A stretch of DNA of 64,000 nt from Amycolatopsis pithecellobii (GTDB taxonomy: Bacteria; Actinomycetota; Actinomycetes; Mycobacteriales; Pseudonocardiaceae), in assembly GCF_009707865.1 (NCBI RefSeq), contig NZ_WMBA01000004.1, forward strand, positions 124,001-188,000. Reading direction: 5' to 3'. Each line of letters opens with the position of its first letter. Position 1 is the stretch's first letter. The translations under genes were made by a program, and so were the position numbers. Positions 33,148 through 41,232 of the stretch are shown piece by piece. Below the pieces are notes generated by a model that was not told where the DNA came from, did no database searches, and saw nothing but the letters and a program-made list of their open reading frames with translations.

Positions 33148-34709
33148 CGCCGACGACGTTGCCCGCCCTGCTCGCTGGACGGGCGGAAGCGAGTCCCGAG
33201 GATCCCTTCGTCCGCTTCGGGGACGAGTCGGTCTCTTACGGCCAGATGCGGGCCCGCGCGGAGCAGGCCGCAGCGTCCCTAGCCACGGCGGGTGTCGGCC
33301 GCGGAGACCGGGTCGCGATCATGCTCCCCAACTGCCTGGAATTCCTCGACATCTGGTTCGGCGCGGCTCTTCTCGGCGCGGCGTTCGTGCCGGTCAACAT
33401 GGGCCTCAAGGGCGACGGTCTCCGCTACGTCATCGAGCACAGTGAACCGCGGGTGATCGTCGCCGACGAGTCCGTCGTCCCGGCTTTGAGCGCGGCGCTG
33501 CCCGACGGCGGCGCCCCAGTGCTCTGTTTCGTTCGGGGTGCGGCATCTCCGGGATGGCCATCCCTCACCGAGTTCCTCGCGGGCTCGTACGCCGTGCCGC
33601 GGTTGCCGGCCGTTTCCTCCGCGGATCTGGCGTCGATCCTGTACACGTCAGGGACCACAGGTCCCCCGAAGGGCGTCCTGAACTGTCATAACGCCTACTC
33701 CACCGCGGCGTACGAGTTCATGCACAGGTATGTCCGGGTCCGTGACGATGACGTCTTGTACACCAGCCTGCCGCTGTTCCATGTGAACGCGCAGATGCTG
33801 ACCACCTGCGGCTCCCTCCTGTCCGGGCGGCCGATGGTGCTGGCTCCGCGGTTCAGCGCGTCCGGATTCCTCGATGACCTGCGCCGCACCGGCGCGACGG
33901 TGTTCAACTACATCGGCGCGATGCTGACGATGATCGCGAAGCAGCCCGCGCGGACGGACGACGCGGAGCACCGGGTGCGGCTGGCGGTGGGCGGGGCCGC
34001 CCCCGAGCCGTTGTGGCCGGCCTTCGAGAAGCGCTTCGGCCTGCGGATTCTGGAGATCTACGGACTCACCGAGACGGCCACGTTCTGCCTGGGGAACCCA
34101 CCGGACGACATCCGGGTCGGAAAGCTCGGCCTGCCGACGAGCTGGGCGGAAGTGCGGGTCGTCAGGAGCGACGGAACGGAAGCGGCCGACGGCGAGCCCG
34201 GCGAGATCGTGATCCGGAGCAAGCGGCCCCACATCCTGTTCCGCGGCTATTTCAAGGACAGCGCCGCGACCGAGGCCGCCATGAACGATGGCTGGTTCCG
34301 CTCCGGGGATCGTGGAAGGCGTGACCCCGACGGGTATTTCGTCTACCTCGACCGGCTCAAGGACTCGATCCGCCGCCGCGGCGAGAACATCTCCTCCTAT
34401 GAGGTCGAACAAGTCGTCAACTCTCATCCGGCTGTCGCCGAGAGTGCTGCGATCGGTGTTCCCTCACCACTCGGCGAGGAGGACGTCATGATCGTGATCG
34501 TGCTGAAGCCGGGCTCGGGCGAGCTCGATCCCGCGGAACTCGTGGCCTTCTGCGGTGAGCACATGGCACCGTTCATGGTGCCCAGATACGTGCGCTACGT
34601 GGATCAGCTGCCCAAGACCGCCACCGAGCGCGTCCAGAAGTACGTCCTGCGCGAGGTCGGTATCGAGGGCTCGTGGGATCGAGAAGCCATGCCCGCGGCA
34701 CGAACGTAG
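33144..34709 (+). CDS. Acyl-CoA/acid-CoA ligase (AMP-binding)
   Basis: Adenylate-forming enzyme of 521 residues. Seen: ILYTSGTTGPPKGV (P-loop-like AMP motif), IYGLTETATFCL, GWFRSGDRGRRDPDGYF and RRGENISSYEVE. The A10 motif reads PKTATERVQKYVLR, so the usual GK is ER and the next Lys, in VQK, would have to serve. Related CaiC-like ligases show similar variants. It is the last gene of the operon, converting an acid from the VOC/FAH steps to a CoA ester. It ends 7 bp before the convergent GntR gene. Confidence 0.92.
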   Translation: MTPTTLPALLAGRAEASPEDPFVRFGDESVSYGQMRARAEQAAASLATAGVGRGDRVAIMLPNCLEFLDIWFGAALLGAAFVPVNMGLKGDGLRYVIEHSEPRVIVADESVVPALSAALPDGGAPVLCFVRGAASPGWPSLTEFLAGSYAVPRLPAVSSADLASILYTSGTTGPPKGVLNCHNAYSTAAYEFMHRYVRVRDDDVLYTSLPLFHVNAQMLTTCGSLLSGRPMVLAPRFSASGFLDDLRRTGATVFNYIGAMLTMIAKQPARTDDAEHRVRLAVGGAAPEPLWPAFEKRFGLRILEIYGLTETATFCLGNPPDDIRVGKLGLPTSWAEVRVVRSDGTEAADGEPGEIVIRSKRPHILFRGYFKDSAATEAAMNDGWFRSGDRGRRDPDGYFVYLDRLKDSIRRRGENISSYEVEQVVNSHPAVAESAAIGVPSPLGEEDVMIVIVLKPGSGELDPAELVAFCGEHMAPFMVPRYVRYVDQLPKTATERVQKYVLREVGIEGSWDREAMPAART

Positions 34710-34716
34710 GGGAAGG

Positions 34717-35397
34717 TCAGCTGCGTACTTCGGGTTGGCCGGCCTTCTTGTTCAGTGCGTCGGTGGTGCGCTGGATGTGCTGCGCGATGAGGCAGGCCGC
34801 ATTCATTTCGTCGCGGGCAACCACGGCGTCGAGGATCTGCTGGTGCTCGAGCGCCACGTCGCGCTCGGGGTCCGGGGCCATCGACCCGGACCACCACCGG
34901 TAGAGCGACGCCGTTTCGCGCAAGGACGTCGCGATGGACAGGAGTTGGGCGTTCCCGCACCCTTGCAGGGTCGCGTGGTGGAACGCCTCGTGCGCATCGA
35001 CCCAGTCTTCGCTGATTTCGCCGGTTTCCGTCGTTGCCGGGGTATGGGCGAGGGTGTGGTGTGCGGCGATCACCGACGACTCCCATTGAAGGTCGCCGTG
35101 CGCGATCGCGCGGCGCACGACCAGGCTTTCGATCTCAATCCTGGCTTCGGTGATCTCGTTGAGGTCGCTCAGGTTCAGTGTCCGGACCCGGAACCCCTGC
35201 TGTGGCAAGGCGACGGCCAGGCCTTGCTCGGCCAGGCGCATCAGCGCCTCGCGGACCACCGACTGGCTGACGGTGAAACGGTCGGCCAAATCGACGAAGC
35301 GGAGCCGGGAGCCAGGCGGGAGCGTTCCACGCAGGATTTCCTTGCGGACCTCCTCGTAGACAAGCGCAGACCGGGTCGTCGAGATTTGGCTGGACAT
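34717..35397 (-). CDS. GntR family regulator (FadR subfamily)
   Basis: Regulator of 226 residues. The N-terminal winged helix is VYEEVRKEILRGTLPPGSRL then VSQSVVREALMRLAEQGL; the C-terminal FCD domain has RIEIESLVVRRAI, Asp/His positions in DWVDAHEAFHHA, and DEMNAACLIAQHIQRT. Such domains bind carboxylic acid ligands, often with metal. A palindrome TATCTCGAGATT lies 54 bp upstream; its equivalents at 31518 and 37134 mark the likely regulon. Confidence 0.93.
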   Translation of the reverse strand: MSSQISTTRSALVYEEVRKEILRGTLPPGSRLRFVDLADRFTVSQSVVREALMRLAEQGLAVALPQQGFRVRTLNLSDLNEITEARIEIESLVVRRAIAHGDLQWESSVIAAHHTLAHTPATTETGEISEDWVDAHEAFHHATLQGCGNAQLLSIATSLRETASLYRWWSGSMAPDPERDVALEHQQILDAVVARDEMNAACLIAQHIQRTTDALNKKAGQPEVRS

Positions 35398-35450
35398 GGA
35401 ACCATGATATCCAACTGCGGGACTGAACCGTTGGCGCGGGAAGATGGCGC

Positions 35451-35462
35451 TATCTCGAGATT
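35451..35462. promoter_or_regulatory. GntR-type operator upstream of the GntR gene
   Basis: TATCTCGAGATT, the central ten bases perfectly symmetric (ATCTCGAGAT). It lies between the GntR start (35397, minus strand) and the FAH stop, consistent with autoregulation. Confidence 0.7.
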
Positions 35463-35481
35463 TGGCGGCCGCTTGGCAGGC

Positions 35482-36330
35482 TCACACGAATCGCTGTTTG
35501 AGCTCGCCGATGCCTTCGACCCAGCTGCTCAGCTCGTCGCCGGGACGCAGGAAGCGCTGGGGGGTGCGGCCCGCGCCGACCCCGGACGGTGTCCCGGTGA
35601 AGATCACGTCCCCCGGGTACAAGGTGACGATCGTGGACAGATACGCCACCAGCTGCGGGACCGGGAAGATCATGCTGGTGGTCCGTGCTTTTTGCACCTG
35701 TTCGCCGTTGACGGCGCAGCCGATCTCCAAGTCGTCCGGGTTGGGCAGCTCGTCGGGCGTGACCAGCACCGGACCGGTCGGGGAGAAGCCAGGATGCGAT
35801 TTGGCCATGCTGAACTGCGGCAACGGCCCGCGTAGTTGCAGCTGCCTTTCGGACAGGTCCTGCCCCACGGTCAGGCCGGCCACGTACTCCCACGCACGGG
35901 AGGAGTCCACGCCGCGCGCGGTGCGCGAGACGATCGCCACCAGTTCGACCTCCCAGTCGACGGATCCGGCGGGCAGCGGCACGTCGGTGACGGGTCCGGA
36001 GAACGAGCTGGGGTACTTGGTGAACACCATCGGCTCATCGGGCAGAGTGCCGAGGCCCCCCTCGGCGGCGTGATCCCGGTAGTTGACTCCGATGGCGAAG
36101 ACCTGACGAGGGGCGGGCGCCACGGGGCCGAGAAGCCGCGGGTCTCCGATGCCGGTTTCGGCGCCGGCGGCTGGTCCGCCTTGGTCCTGTGCCCATCGGC
36201 GAAGGTCGTCGAACGATTCGTAGGCGGCTTGCGGATCCGGCCCGAATCGGCCGCCGCTCGCGGTGGCGACATCCACGGGACCGTCAGGGGTGAGAAGGGT
36301 CAGACGGCCGTCGACGTTGGCGATACGCAT
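35482..36330 (-). CDS. Fumarylacetoacetate hydrolase family protein
   Basis: FAH-fold enzyme of 282 residues. Seen: VFAIGVNYRDHAAEGG (catalytic/metal region), FTKYPSSFSGP, SVDWEVELVAIVSRTARG (acidic ligand), GQDLSERQLQLRG, and C-terminal PGDVIFTGTPSGVGAGR. Family members act on acylpyruvates or 2-hydroxymuconate-type products. GGAG is 8 nt upstream of the ATG. It follows the deacetylase-like gene by 38 bp on the minus strand; both share the promoter region with the GntR-type palindrome at 37134. Confidence 0.93.
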   Translation of the reverse strand: MRIANVDGRLTLLTPDGPVDVATASGGRFGPDPQAAYESFDDLRRWAQDQGGPAAGAETGIGDPRLLGPVAPAPRQVFAIGVNYRDHAAEGGLGTLPDEPMVFTKYPSSFSGPVTDVPLPAGSVDWEVELVAIVSRTARGVDSSRAWEYVAGLTVGQDLSERQLQLRGPLPQFSMAKSHPGFSPTGPVLVTPDELPNPDDLEIGCAVNGEQVQKARTTSMIFPVPQLVAYLSTIVTLYPGDVIFTGTPSGVGAGRTPQRFLRPGDELSSWVEGIGELKQRFV

Positions 36331-36368
36331 AGGTGACTCCAGCTGTAGGTGTGCCGTGGTAAGCCGGG

Positions 36369-37058
36369 TTACCCGGCCCCGTTGGTGAGGTGGGCCAGGG
36401 AATGCCGTAGCCGGCCTTGCCTGATGGGGACACAGGAGTCGGGGAATTCGGTGACGGTCTCGACGTCCATCGCGGCCAGTCCGGCCAGGAACGCCGGCAA
36501 CCGGTCCATCGCCCCGGTGTCCAGGTCGTGGACGACCACCACGGACCAGTCGGTGCGCGCCACGTACGCGAGAGCGTGGTCCACCCAGCTTGTCGTGTTC
36601 TCCCAGTCGCGCGGCACGCAGTTCCACAGCGCGCACGTGTAGCGATGCTGCTCGAGATACCGCACGGCCTCCGGGCTGAACACACGCTTGTCGAGGACGC
36701 CGCCCGCGGCGTTCGGCCGGAACAGGCGCTCGCCTTCGGTCTCGCTGGTACCGGCCAGCGCGTCGATGTCGTCCTCGATGGCCATGATCTCCGCGGCCAC
36801 CGCGTCGTCAGGATCCTCGGCGGCGCCGAGCTGGACGGTGTGGGTGGCCGTGTGATGGCCGATGCGGTGCCCCTCCGCCGCCGCCCGCCGCGCGAGGGCC
36901 AGGCCGCCCGGCTGCTGCAGCTGGGTGCCGACCACGAAGAACGTGGCGAGCGTGCGATGGGCCGCCAGCACGTCGAGCACCTTGTCGGTCACGCCCGGGG
37001 TCGGCCCGTTGTCGAAGGTGAGCGTCACTCGCCTGCGCTCGGCTGCTTTGCCGGCCAT
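36369..37058 (-). CDS. Polysaccharide deacetylase family protein
   Basis: NodB-fold protein of 229 residues. Seen: TLTFDNGPTPGVTDK, where the usual TFDDGP carries Asn in the second acidic position, and GHHTATH, the HxxxH metal motif. No signal peptide is seen, so it is probably cytosolic. The family includes cytosolic C-N hydrolases such as PuuE-like allantoinases and cyclic imidases, so hydrolysis of a small amide or imide is as likely as sugar deacetylation. It is upstream of an FAH gene on the same strand. Confidence 0.87.
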   Translation of the reverse strand: MAGKAAERRRVTLTFDNGPTPGVTDKVLDVLAAHRTLATFFVVGTQLQQPGGLALARRAAAEGHRIGHHTATHTVQLGAAEDPDDAVAAEIMAIEDDIDALAGTSETEGERLFRPNAAGGVLDKRVFSPEAVRYLEQHRYTCALWNCVPRDWENTTSWVDHALAYVARTDWSVVVVHDLDTGAMDRLPAFLAGLAAMDVETVTEFPDSCVPIRQGRLRHSLAHLTNGAG

Positions 37059-37075
37059 GGAAGACCTCCCGAATA

Positions 37076-37145
37076 TTTCTCGAAGTTGGCTCGCTATTGC
37101 GAGATTGAGGACATAGTATCATGACAAGGAAATAATCTCGAGATT
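37076..37145. promoter_or_regulatory. GntR-type operator region between deacetylase and FMN reductase genes
   Basis: Palindrome AATCTCGAGATT (37134-37145), a hairpin CTCGC-TATT-GCGAG (37090-37103) followed by a GAGATT half-site, and TTTCTCGAAG (37076-37085), a motif also seen at 31537. It lies in the divergent gap. Confidence 0.7.
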
Positions 37146-37167
37146 TTAGCGAGGAGAGTCAGCGCCC

Positions 37168-37740
37168 ATGAGCGACCTGAAGATCGCGATCATCGTCGGC
37201 AGCACCCGGCCCGGCCGTAACGGCAAGGCCGTGGCCGACTGGGTTCTGGACAAGGCCGGCATGCGCACCGGCGCGAAGTACGAACTGGTGGACTTGGCGG
37301 ACTACCCACTGCCGCATCTGGACGAGGCCCTCTCGCCGGCCTTGGGGCAGTACTCGGGGGCGCACACCAAGGCCTGGGCCGCGACGATCGCCGCCTATGA
37401 CGGGTTCGTCTTCGTCAGCCCGGAATACAACCACTCCACCTCGGGCGTGCTGAAGAACGCCATCGACTACCTGTATGCCGAGTGGCACAACAAGGCGGCG
37501 GCCTTCGTCTCCTACGGCACCCTGGGTGGCGCCCGGGCGATCGAACATCTCCGCGCGATCTGCAGTGAACTTCAGATCGCGCACGTCCGTCAGCAGGTCT
37601 CCTTCTCGGTTTTCACGGACTTTGAGGGTTTCTCTGTCTTCAAGCCGGCCCCCGAGCACGGGGAGGCCGCGGCAACCCTGTTCGACCAACTCGAGTCGTG
37701 GGCCGGCGCGTTACAGATGGTCCGGGCTGAATTGCGGTGA
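37168..37740 (+). CDS. NADPH-dependent FMN reductase
   Basis: Flavodoxin-fold reductase of 190 residues. Seen: AIIVGSTRPGRNGKAVADW (FMN phosphate loop), FVSPEYNHSTSGVLKNAIDYL (flavin-binding PEYN motif), and GTLGGARAIEHLR. Supplies reduced FMN or reduces quinones. Strikingly like the gene at 59346. It is divergent from the deacetylase-FAH operon, with the GntR-type palindrome in the gap. It ends 7 bp before the convergent VOC gene. Confidence 0.93.
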   Translation: MSDLKIAIIVGSTRPGRNGKAVADWVLDKAGMRTGAKYELVDLADYPLPHLDEALSPALGQYSGAHTKAWAATIAAYDGFVFVSPEYNHSTSGVLKNAIDYLYAEWHNKAAAFVSYGTLGGARAIEHLRAICSELQIAHVRQQVSFSVFTDFEGFSVFKPAPEHGEAAATLFDQLESWAGALQMVRAELR

Positions 37741-37747
37741 TGCGGGC

Positions 37748-38224
37748 TCAGCCGGGGGTGGGGGGCTGCGCGTCGCGTGAGGTGTACAGCCATGGCGAGT
37801 GCAGGTCCGCCGTGGCGTGGTCCCATTCGTGGGTCTCTTCGGTGTACACCCGCAGTGCGAGCCCGTCGGGGTCGAGGAACACCAGGGTCCAGCCGAGGAG
37901 GCCGCGCAGCTGGGGGGAGTGCTCGACGCCTTCGGCGTCCAGGTGCCGGATCCACGCCTCGATATCGGAGCGGCCGGGGACGGAGAAGATGAGCGGGTCG
38001 AACCCTTTGCAGCCGGCGGCGGTCAGCGGCGCCAGGCGTAGCTCGATCATCGGCAGGGTGGGGACCTCGAGGATGTAGGCGGTGAGCGTGCCGTCCGGCG
38101 CGTAGTGGTTGAACTCGGGCCGATAGGTGGCGTCGAGAACGCGCTGATACCAGGTCCGGCTGGTGTCCAGGTCGCTGACCGGGATCCGGATGTGGTGGAT
38201 GCCGTTGAGGGCTGGTGCGCTCAC
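37748..38224 (-). CDS. VOC family protein
   Basis: Single VOC domain, 158 residues. Seen: GIHHIRIPVSDLDTSRTWYQRVL (His ligand), FDPLIFSVPGR and FLDPDGLALRVYTEETHEW. The middle His is not clear (DPLIFSV in place of H-A-F), so the metal site may be incomplete or different from the other VOC proteins. GTG 38224 overlaps the FAH stop by 4 bp. Confidence 0.86.
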   Translation of the reverse strand: MSAPALNGIHHIRIPVSDLDTSRTWYQRVLDATYRPEFNHYAPDGTLTAYILEVPTLPMIELRLAPLTAAGCKGFDPLIFSVPGRSDIEAWIRHLDAEGVEHSPQLRGLLGWTLVFLDPDGLALRVYTEETHEWDHATADLHSPWLYTSRDAQPPTPG

Positions 38225-39168
38225 CGGTGTGTTCCCTTCTCACTCGTGGTCGGCTGCGGGGCGGCGATGATCCGGTTCGCCGTACCGCCGAGTCCGGTGA
38301 TGTCGGTCCGGACCAGGTCACCGGGTTGAAGGTAGAGCGGCGGGTTCCGGAAGGCCGCTACTCCCGCCGGGCTGCCGGTGCAGATGAGATCCCCGGGCAT
38401 GAGCGTGAGCACCGTGGAGAGGTAGGAGATGATCCGCGGCACGTCGAACACGAGGTCCGTCAGGTCCGAATCCTGGCGGAGTTCGTCGTTCACCCAGGTA
38501 CGGAGCCGGATCGCGGCCGGGTCTCGGAGATCGTCCAGCTCGTCGAGGGTGACCAGCGCCGGGCCGCTGGGGCAGAAACCGTCGTAGCTTTTCCCGAGGT
38601 AGGGGTTGCGGTAGAACTCGTGATCCTCGTGGACAGCACGTTGCAGGTCACGGTCGGACATGTCGTTGACGACGGTCACCCCGGCGACGACGTCCAGGGC
38701 CCGCTCCTCGGGGACGTCGCGGGCAGCAGTCCCGATGACCACGCCAAGCTCCACTTCGTAGTCGAGGGTCTCCACGCCCGGCCGTCGCACGACGTCGTCG
38801 GCTGGTCCGACGACCGTTCCGGATGCCTTTCCGACTGCCATCGGCCGGTGGGGCGGCACTCCGCCGGAGATGGCCGCTGCCTCCGTGATGTGGGAATAGG
38901 TGTTGGCGCCCATGAGGATCACCTGGCCGGGGCGTGGTATCGGCGGCCCGATACGCGTGCCCGACACCGGCACCAGGTCGGTGTCTTCGGCTTCCTCGAC
39001 GAGCAGGGCGGCCATCTCTCGCCAGTATGGCAACGAGATCAGATCGGTCGGTGTGCCGACAGCATGATGTCCGCGCCGCGCGAGCGCGCGACGGACATCG
39101 AGTAGCCGGTCATCGAGTAGGATGCCCGGACTTTCGCCCTGCGAGGGCCCGAAGCTGGCGAGGCGCAC
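38221..39168 (-). CDS. Fumarylacetoacetate hydrolase family protein
   Basis: FAH-fold enzyme of 315 residues. Seen: ILMGANTYSHITEA, VETLDYEVELGVVIGTAARD (acidic metal ligands), NDMSDRDLQRA, GKSYDGFCPSGPALV and PGDLICTGSPAGVAAFR. GTG 39168 is chosen for AGGGAG five nt upstream. Upstream on the minus strand, 95 bp away, ends the LuxR gene, so it may be read from its own or the LuxR promoter. Confidence 0.92.
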   Translation of the reverse strand: MRLASFGPSQGESPGILLDDRLLDVRRALARRGHHAVGTPTDLISLPYWREMAALLVEEAEDTDLVPVSGTRIGPPIPRPGQVILMGANTYSHITEAAAISGGVPPHRPMAVGKASGTVVGPADDVVRRPGVETLDYEVELGVVIGTAARDVPEERALDVVAGVTVVNDMSDRDLQRAVHEDHEFYRNPYLGKSYDGFCPSGPALVTLDELDDLRDPAAIRLRTWVNDELRQDSDLTDLVFDVPRIISYLSTVLTLMPGDLICTGSPAGVAAFRNPPLYLQPGDLVRTDITGLGGTANRIIAAPQPTTSEKGTHR

Positions 39169-39263
39169 GACGCTCCCTGGGGGTGGACTTCCCGCATTTC
39201 CGCGGCGGTCATCCAGGATGTACTTCCCGGCGTGTGCCCGGCAGCCACATTTGTGGGGGTTCG

Positions 39264-40241
39264 CTAAAGCAGTCCCTGTAGCCGTGCTTGGAAGACGGCT
39301 TCGCCGCGCGAGTGCGCATCCAGCTTGGTGTAGAGCGACTTCGAGTAGGTGCGCACGGTCTGGGTCGTCAGTCCGAGCTGCCGGGCGATCTGGTGGTAGG
39401 ACGACCCGGAGTCCAGTTCGCGCACCAGGTCGAGTTCGCGTGGGGTCAACGCCGGCGCTGCAGGTGCCGGTCCGGTTGTCGCCGGCTTGGGCTTGGCCTG
39501 CTTGACGGCTGCGAGAATCCGTTTCTTCGGCCAGTGTCTGGCGATGACGATGGGAGAACCGTTGACCATCCGGGATTCGCGGTCGGTGACGATGACGTCT
39601 GCCCATGCCGGGGAATCGGGCAGCTGCGGCGCATGCGGACCGTGGAGCAGCCGGACTTCGGCGTCGAGACCGTGCTCGAGGATACGGGCCAGTCCTTCGG
39701 CGGCGAGCATGTCCCGATGCAGGACGAGCACGCGGAGTACGTGGGCCGGGGCGAGGCCCAGTGCTGTGGCCAGGGTGGGTGCGGCAGCGGTGATGCCACG
39801 GGCGATCGCATCCCAGGAGGCGCGGTGGTCGCACGAGGACAGCAGGACGGCGCCGCCGGTCCGGTCCTGGACGGCGATCGGAATTGCACATCCGGCGCGG
39901 TGGCCGGCTATCTTGGCTATCCGGTCGAGGAGCCGGTCGAAACCCGGTTCGCGGACGAAGTCGCCCGACGCCCAGGTTCGTCCCGCTGTGACCGCCTCCA
40001 GGCGGGTCGACTGCTGGGGGAGGACGACGGCTCCGGGCCGGATGACGTCCGTGCCGGTGACGGCGAGCACGCGGCCTTCGCGGCGGTCGACAGCGGCCAA
40101 GGTGACGTGCTGGACCTCGGCCCGTCGACGGATGAGATCGGCCAAGCGCCGTGCCTTGTCCGGCCGCGCCCCCGCCGCGATACGCCTGACCTCCGCGTCG
40201 AGCCCGGCCGGCTCGGCGGGCCTGACGTCGTTGTGCACCAC
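39264..40241 (-). CDS. LuxR family transcriptional regulator with GAF-like sensor
   Basis: Regulator of about 325 residues. C-terminal HTH: LTPRELDLVRELDSGSSYHQ, QLGLTTQTVRTYSKSLYTKL. The N-terminal half resembles a GAF-type sensor (VTLAAVDRREGRVLAVTGTD, CAIPIAVQDRTGGAVLLSS), followed by a receiver-like stretch with VLVLHRDMLAAEGLARIL. The start is uncertain: a GTG pair at 40241/40238 is used, and GTG 40301 is possible. The neighbouring FAH-VOC pair is the natural target. Confidence 0.85.
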   Translation of the reverse strand: MVHNDVRPAEPAGLDAEVRRIAAGARPDKARRLADLIRRRAEVQHVTLAAVDRREGRVLAVTGTDVIRPGAVVLPQQSTRLEAVTAGRTWASGDFVREPGFDRLLDRIAKIAGHRAGCAIPIAVQDRTGGAVLLSSCDHRASWDAIARGITAAAPTLATALGLAPAHVLRVLVLHRDMLAAEGLARILEHGLDAEVRLLHGPHAPQLPDSPAWADVIVTDRESRMVNGSPIVIARHWPKKRILAAVKQAKPKPATTGPAPAAPALTPRELDLVRELDSGSSYHQIARQLGLTTQTVRTYSKSLYTKLDAHSRGEAVFQARLQGLL

Positions 40242-40379
40242 CGGACGAGCATAACCGCGGAAAACCCTCGCCGACCGCCGTCGTGGACTACCCGCCACCA
40301 CAGGTCTCGATGGGGCGCGCCGCCGGAAGTGCGCGGGCAGCTGGCGGTAGTGCTCGCGATCGTGGCCCTCGGCTATTAC

Positions 40380-41045
40380 TCAGCCCGTGTCGTCATCGGG
40401 CCGTCCGGCGTGCGGTGTTGCGAGCTGGTCGAAGCAGTAGTAGAGCGCCAGCGCCCCGTGCACCGCCAGGGTCGCGATCGCGTTGACGAACGACAGGCCG
40501 ATGGTGGCCAGGTAGGCGATGTTGCCGAGGCCGAATCGGCGCAGCGCTGCCCGGGCGGCGACCGGGTCGACGTGCTTGTGCAGCAACCCGACGTCGCGGG
40601 TGACGGCGATCCACAGCACGCTGTAGGCGACGCCCATCGCGAGCATGGTGGTGCTGTAGACGGCCGCGGCGATGTGCGCATCCGCACCCGCAGTGAGGTA
40701 TTCGGCCAGCAGCCGGGTCGGGAAGGGGAGCGCGGACACCACGAGCAACAACCCGAGGTTGGCGAACAGGACCGACCGGTCGACCAGGTTCACCATGCTG
40801 AACATGGTGTGGTGGTTGACCCAGATGATGCCGATGACCAGGAAGCTGACCAGATAGGCGAAGTACGACGGCCACTGATGCGCCAGGGCGGAGCCGAGTC
40901 CGCCCGCACCGACCTGGTCGCGCGCCGGCACCGCAAGGTCCAGTACGAGCAGTGTGATGGCGATGGCGAACACTCCGTCGCTGAAGGCTTGCAGTCGTCC
41001 GCTCGGAGTGCGCGTGCCGCCGTGGTCGCTGGGTTGGTCAATCAT
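40380..41045 (-). CDS. TMEM175/DUF1211 family membrane protein
   Basis: Integral membrane protein of 221 residues with about six helices. Seen: the family signature RLQAFSDGVFAIAITLLVLDL at helix 1, then WVNHHTMFSMV and further hydrophobic segments. Bacterial members are K+-conducting tetramers. ATG 41045 follows GGGAAG. It is divergent from the ABC exporter pair and has no obvious link to the catabolic genes. Confidence 0.92.
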   Translation of the reverse strand: MIDQPSDHGGTRTPSGRLQAFSDGVFAIAITLLVLDLAVPARDQVGAGGLGSALAHQWPSYFAYLVSFLVIGIIWVNHHTMFSMVNLVDRSVLFANLGLLLVVSALPFPTRLLAEYLTAGADAHIAAAVYSTTMLAMGVAYSVLWIAVTRDVGLLHKHVDPVAARAALRRFGLGNIAYLATIGLSFVNAIATLAVHGALALYYCFDQLATPHAGRPDDDTG

Positions 41046-41232
41046 GGTGGCGCTTCCCTGGAATTGACAATCATGGCGCGCAGAACAGCTCATGGAATCC
41101 TACGGCGCGCACCGCGTCTCCCTCACCGATTCCACCGGCCGGCTGACAACGGCACGGCCATGTTCACATCCTCTTCTCAGCCTTGTGAAAACTGCACCGT
41201 GTAGTGTGGTTTCTTGAGAGAAGGGGGCATAC

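Noticed and set aside
41163-41189. TTCACA-N15-TGTGAA inverted repeat upstream of the exporter genes
   Set aside because: Only 6-bp arms with a long spacer and no regulator close by; too weak to call an operator.
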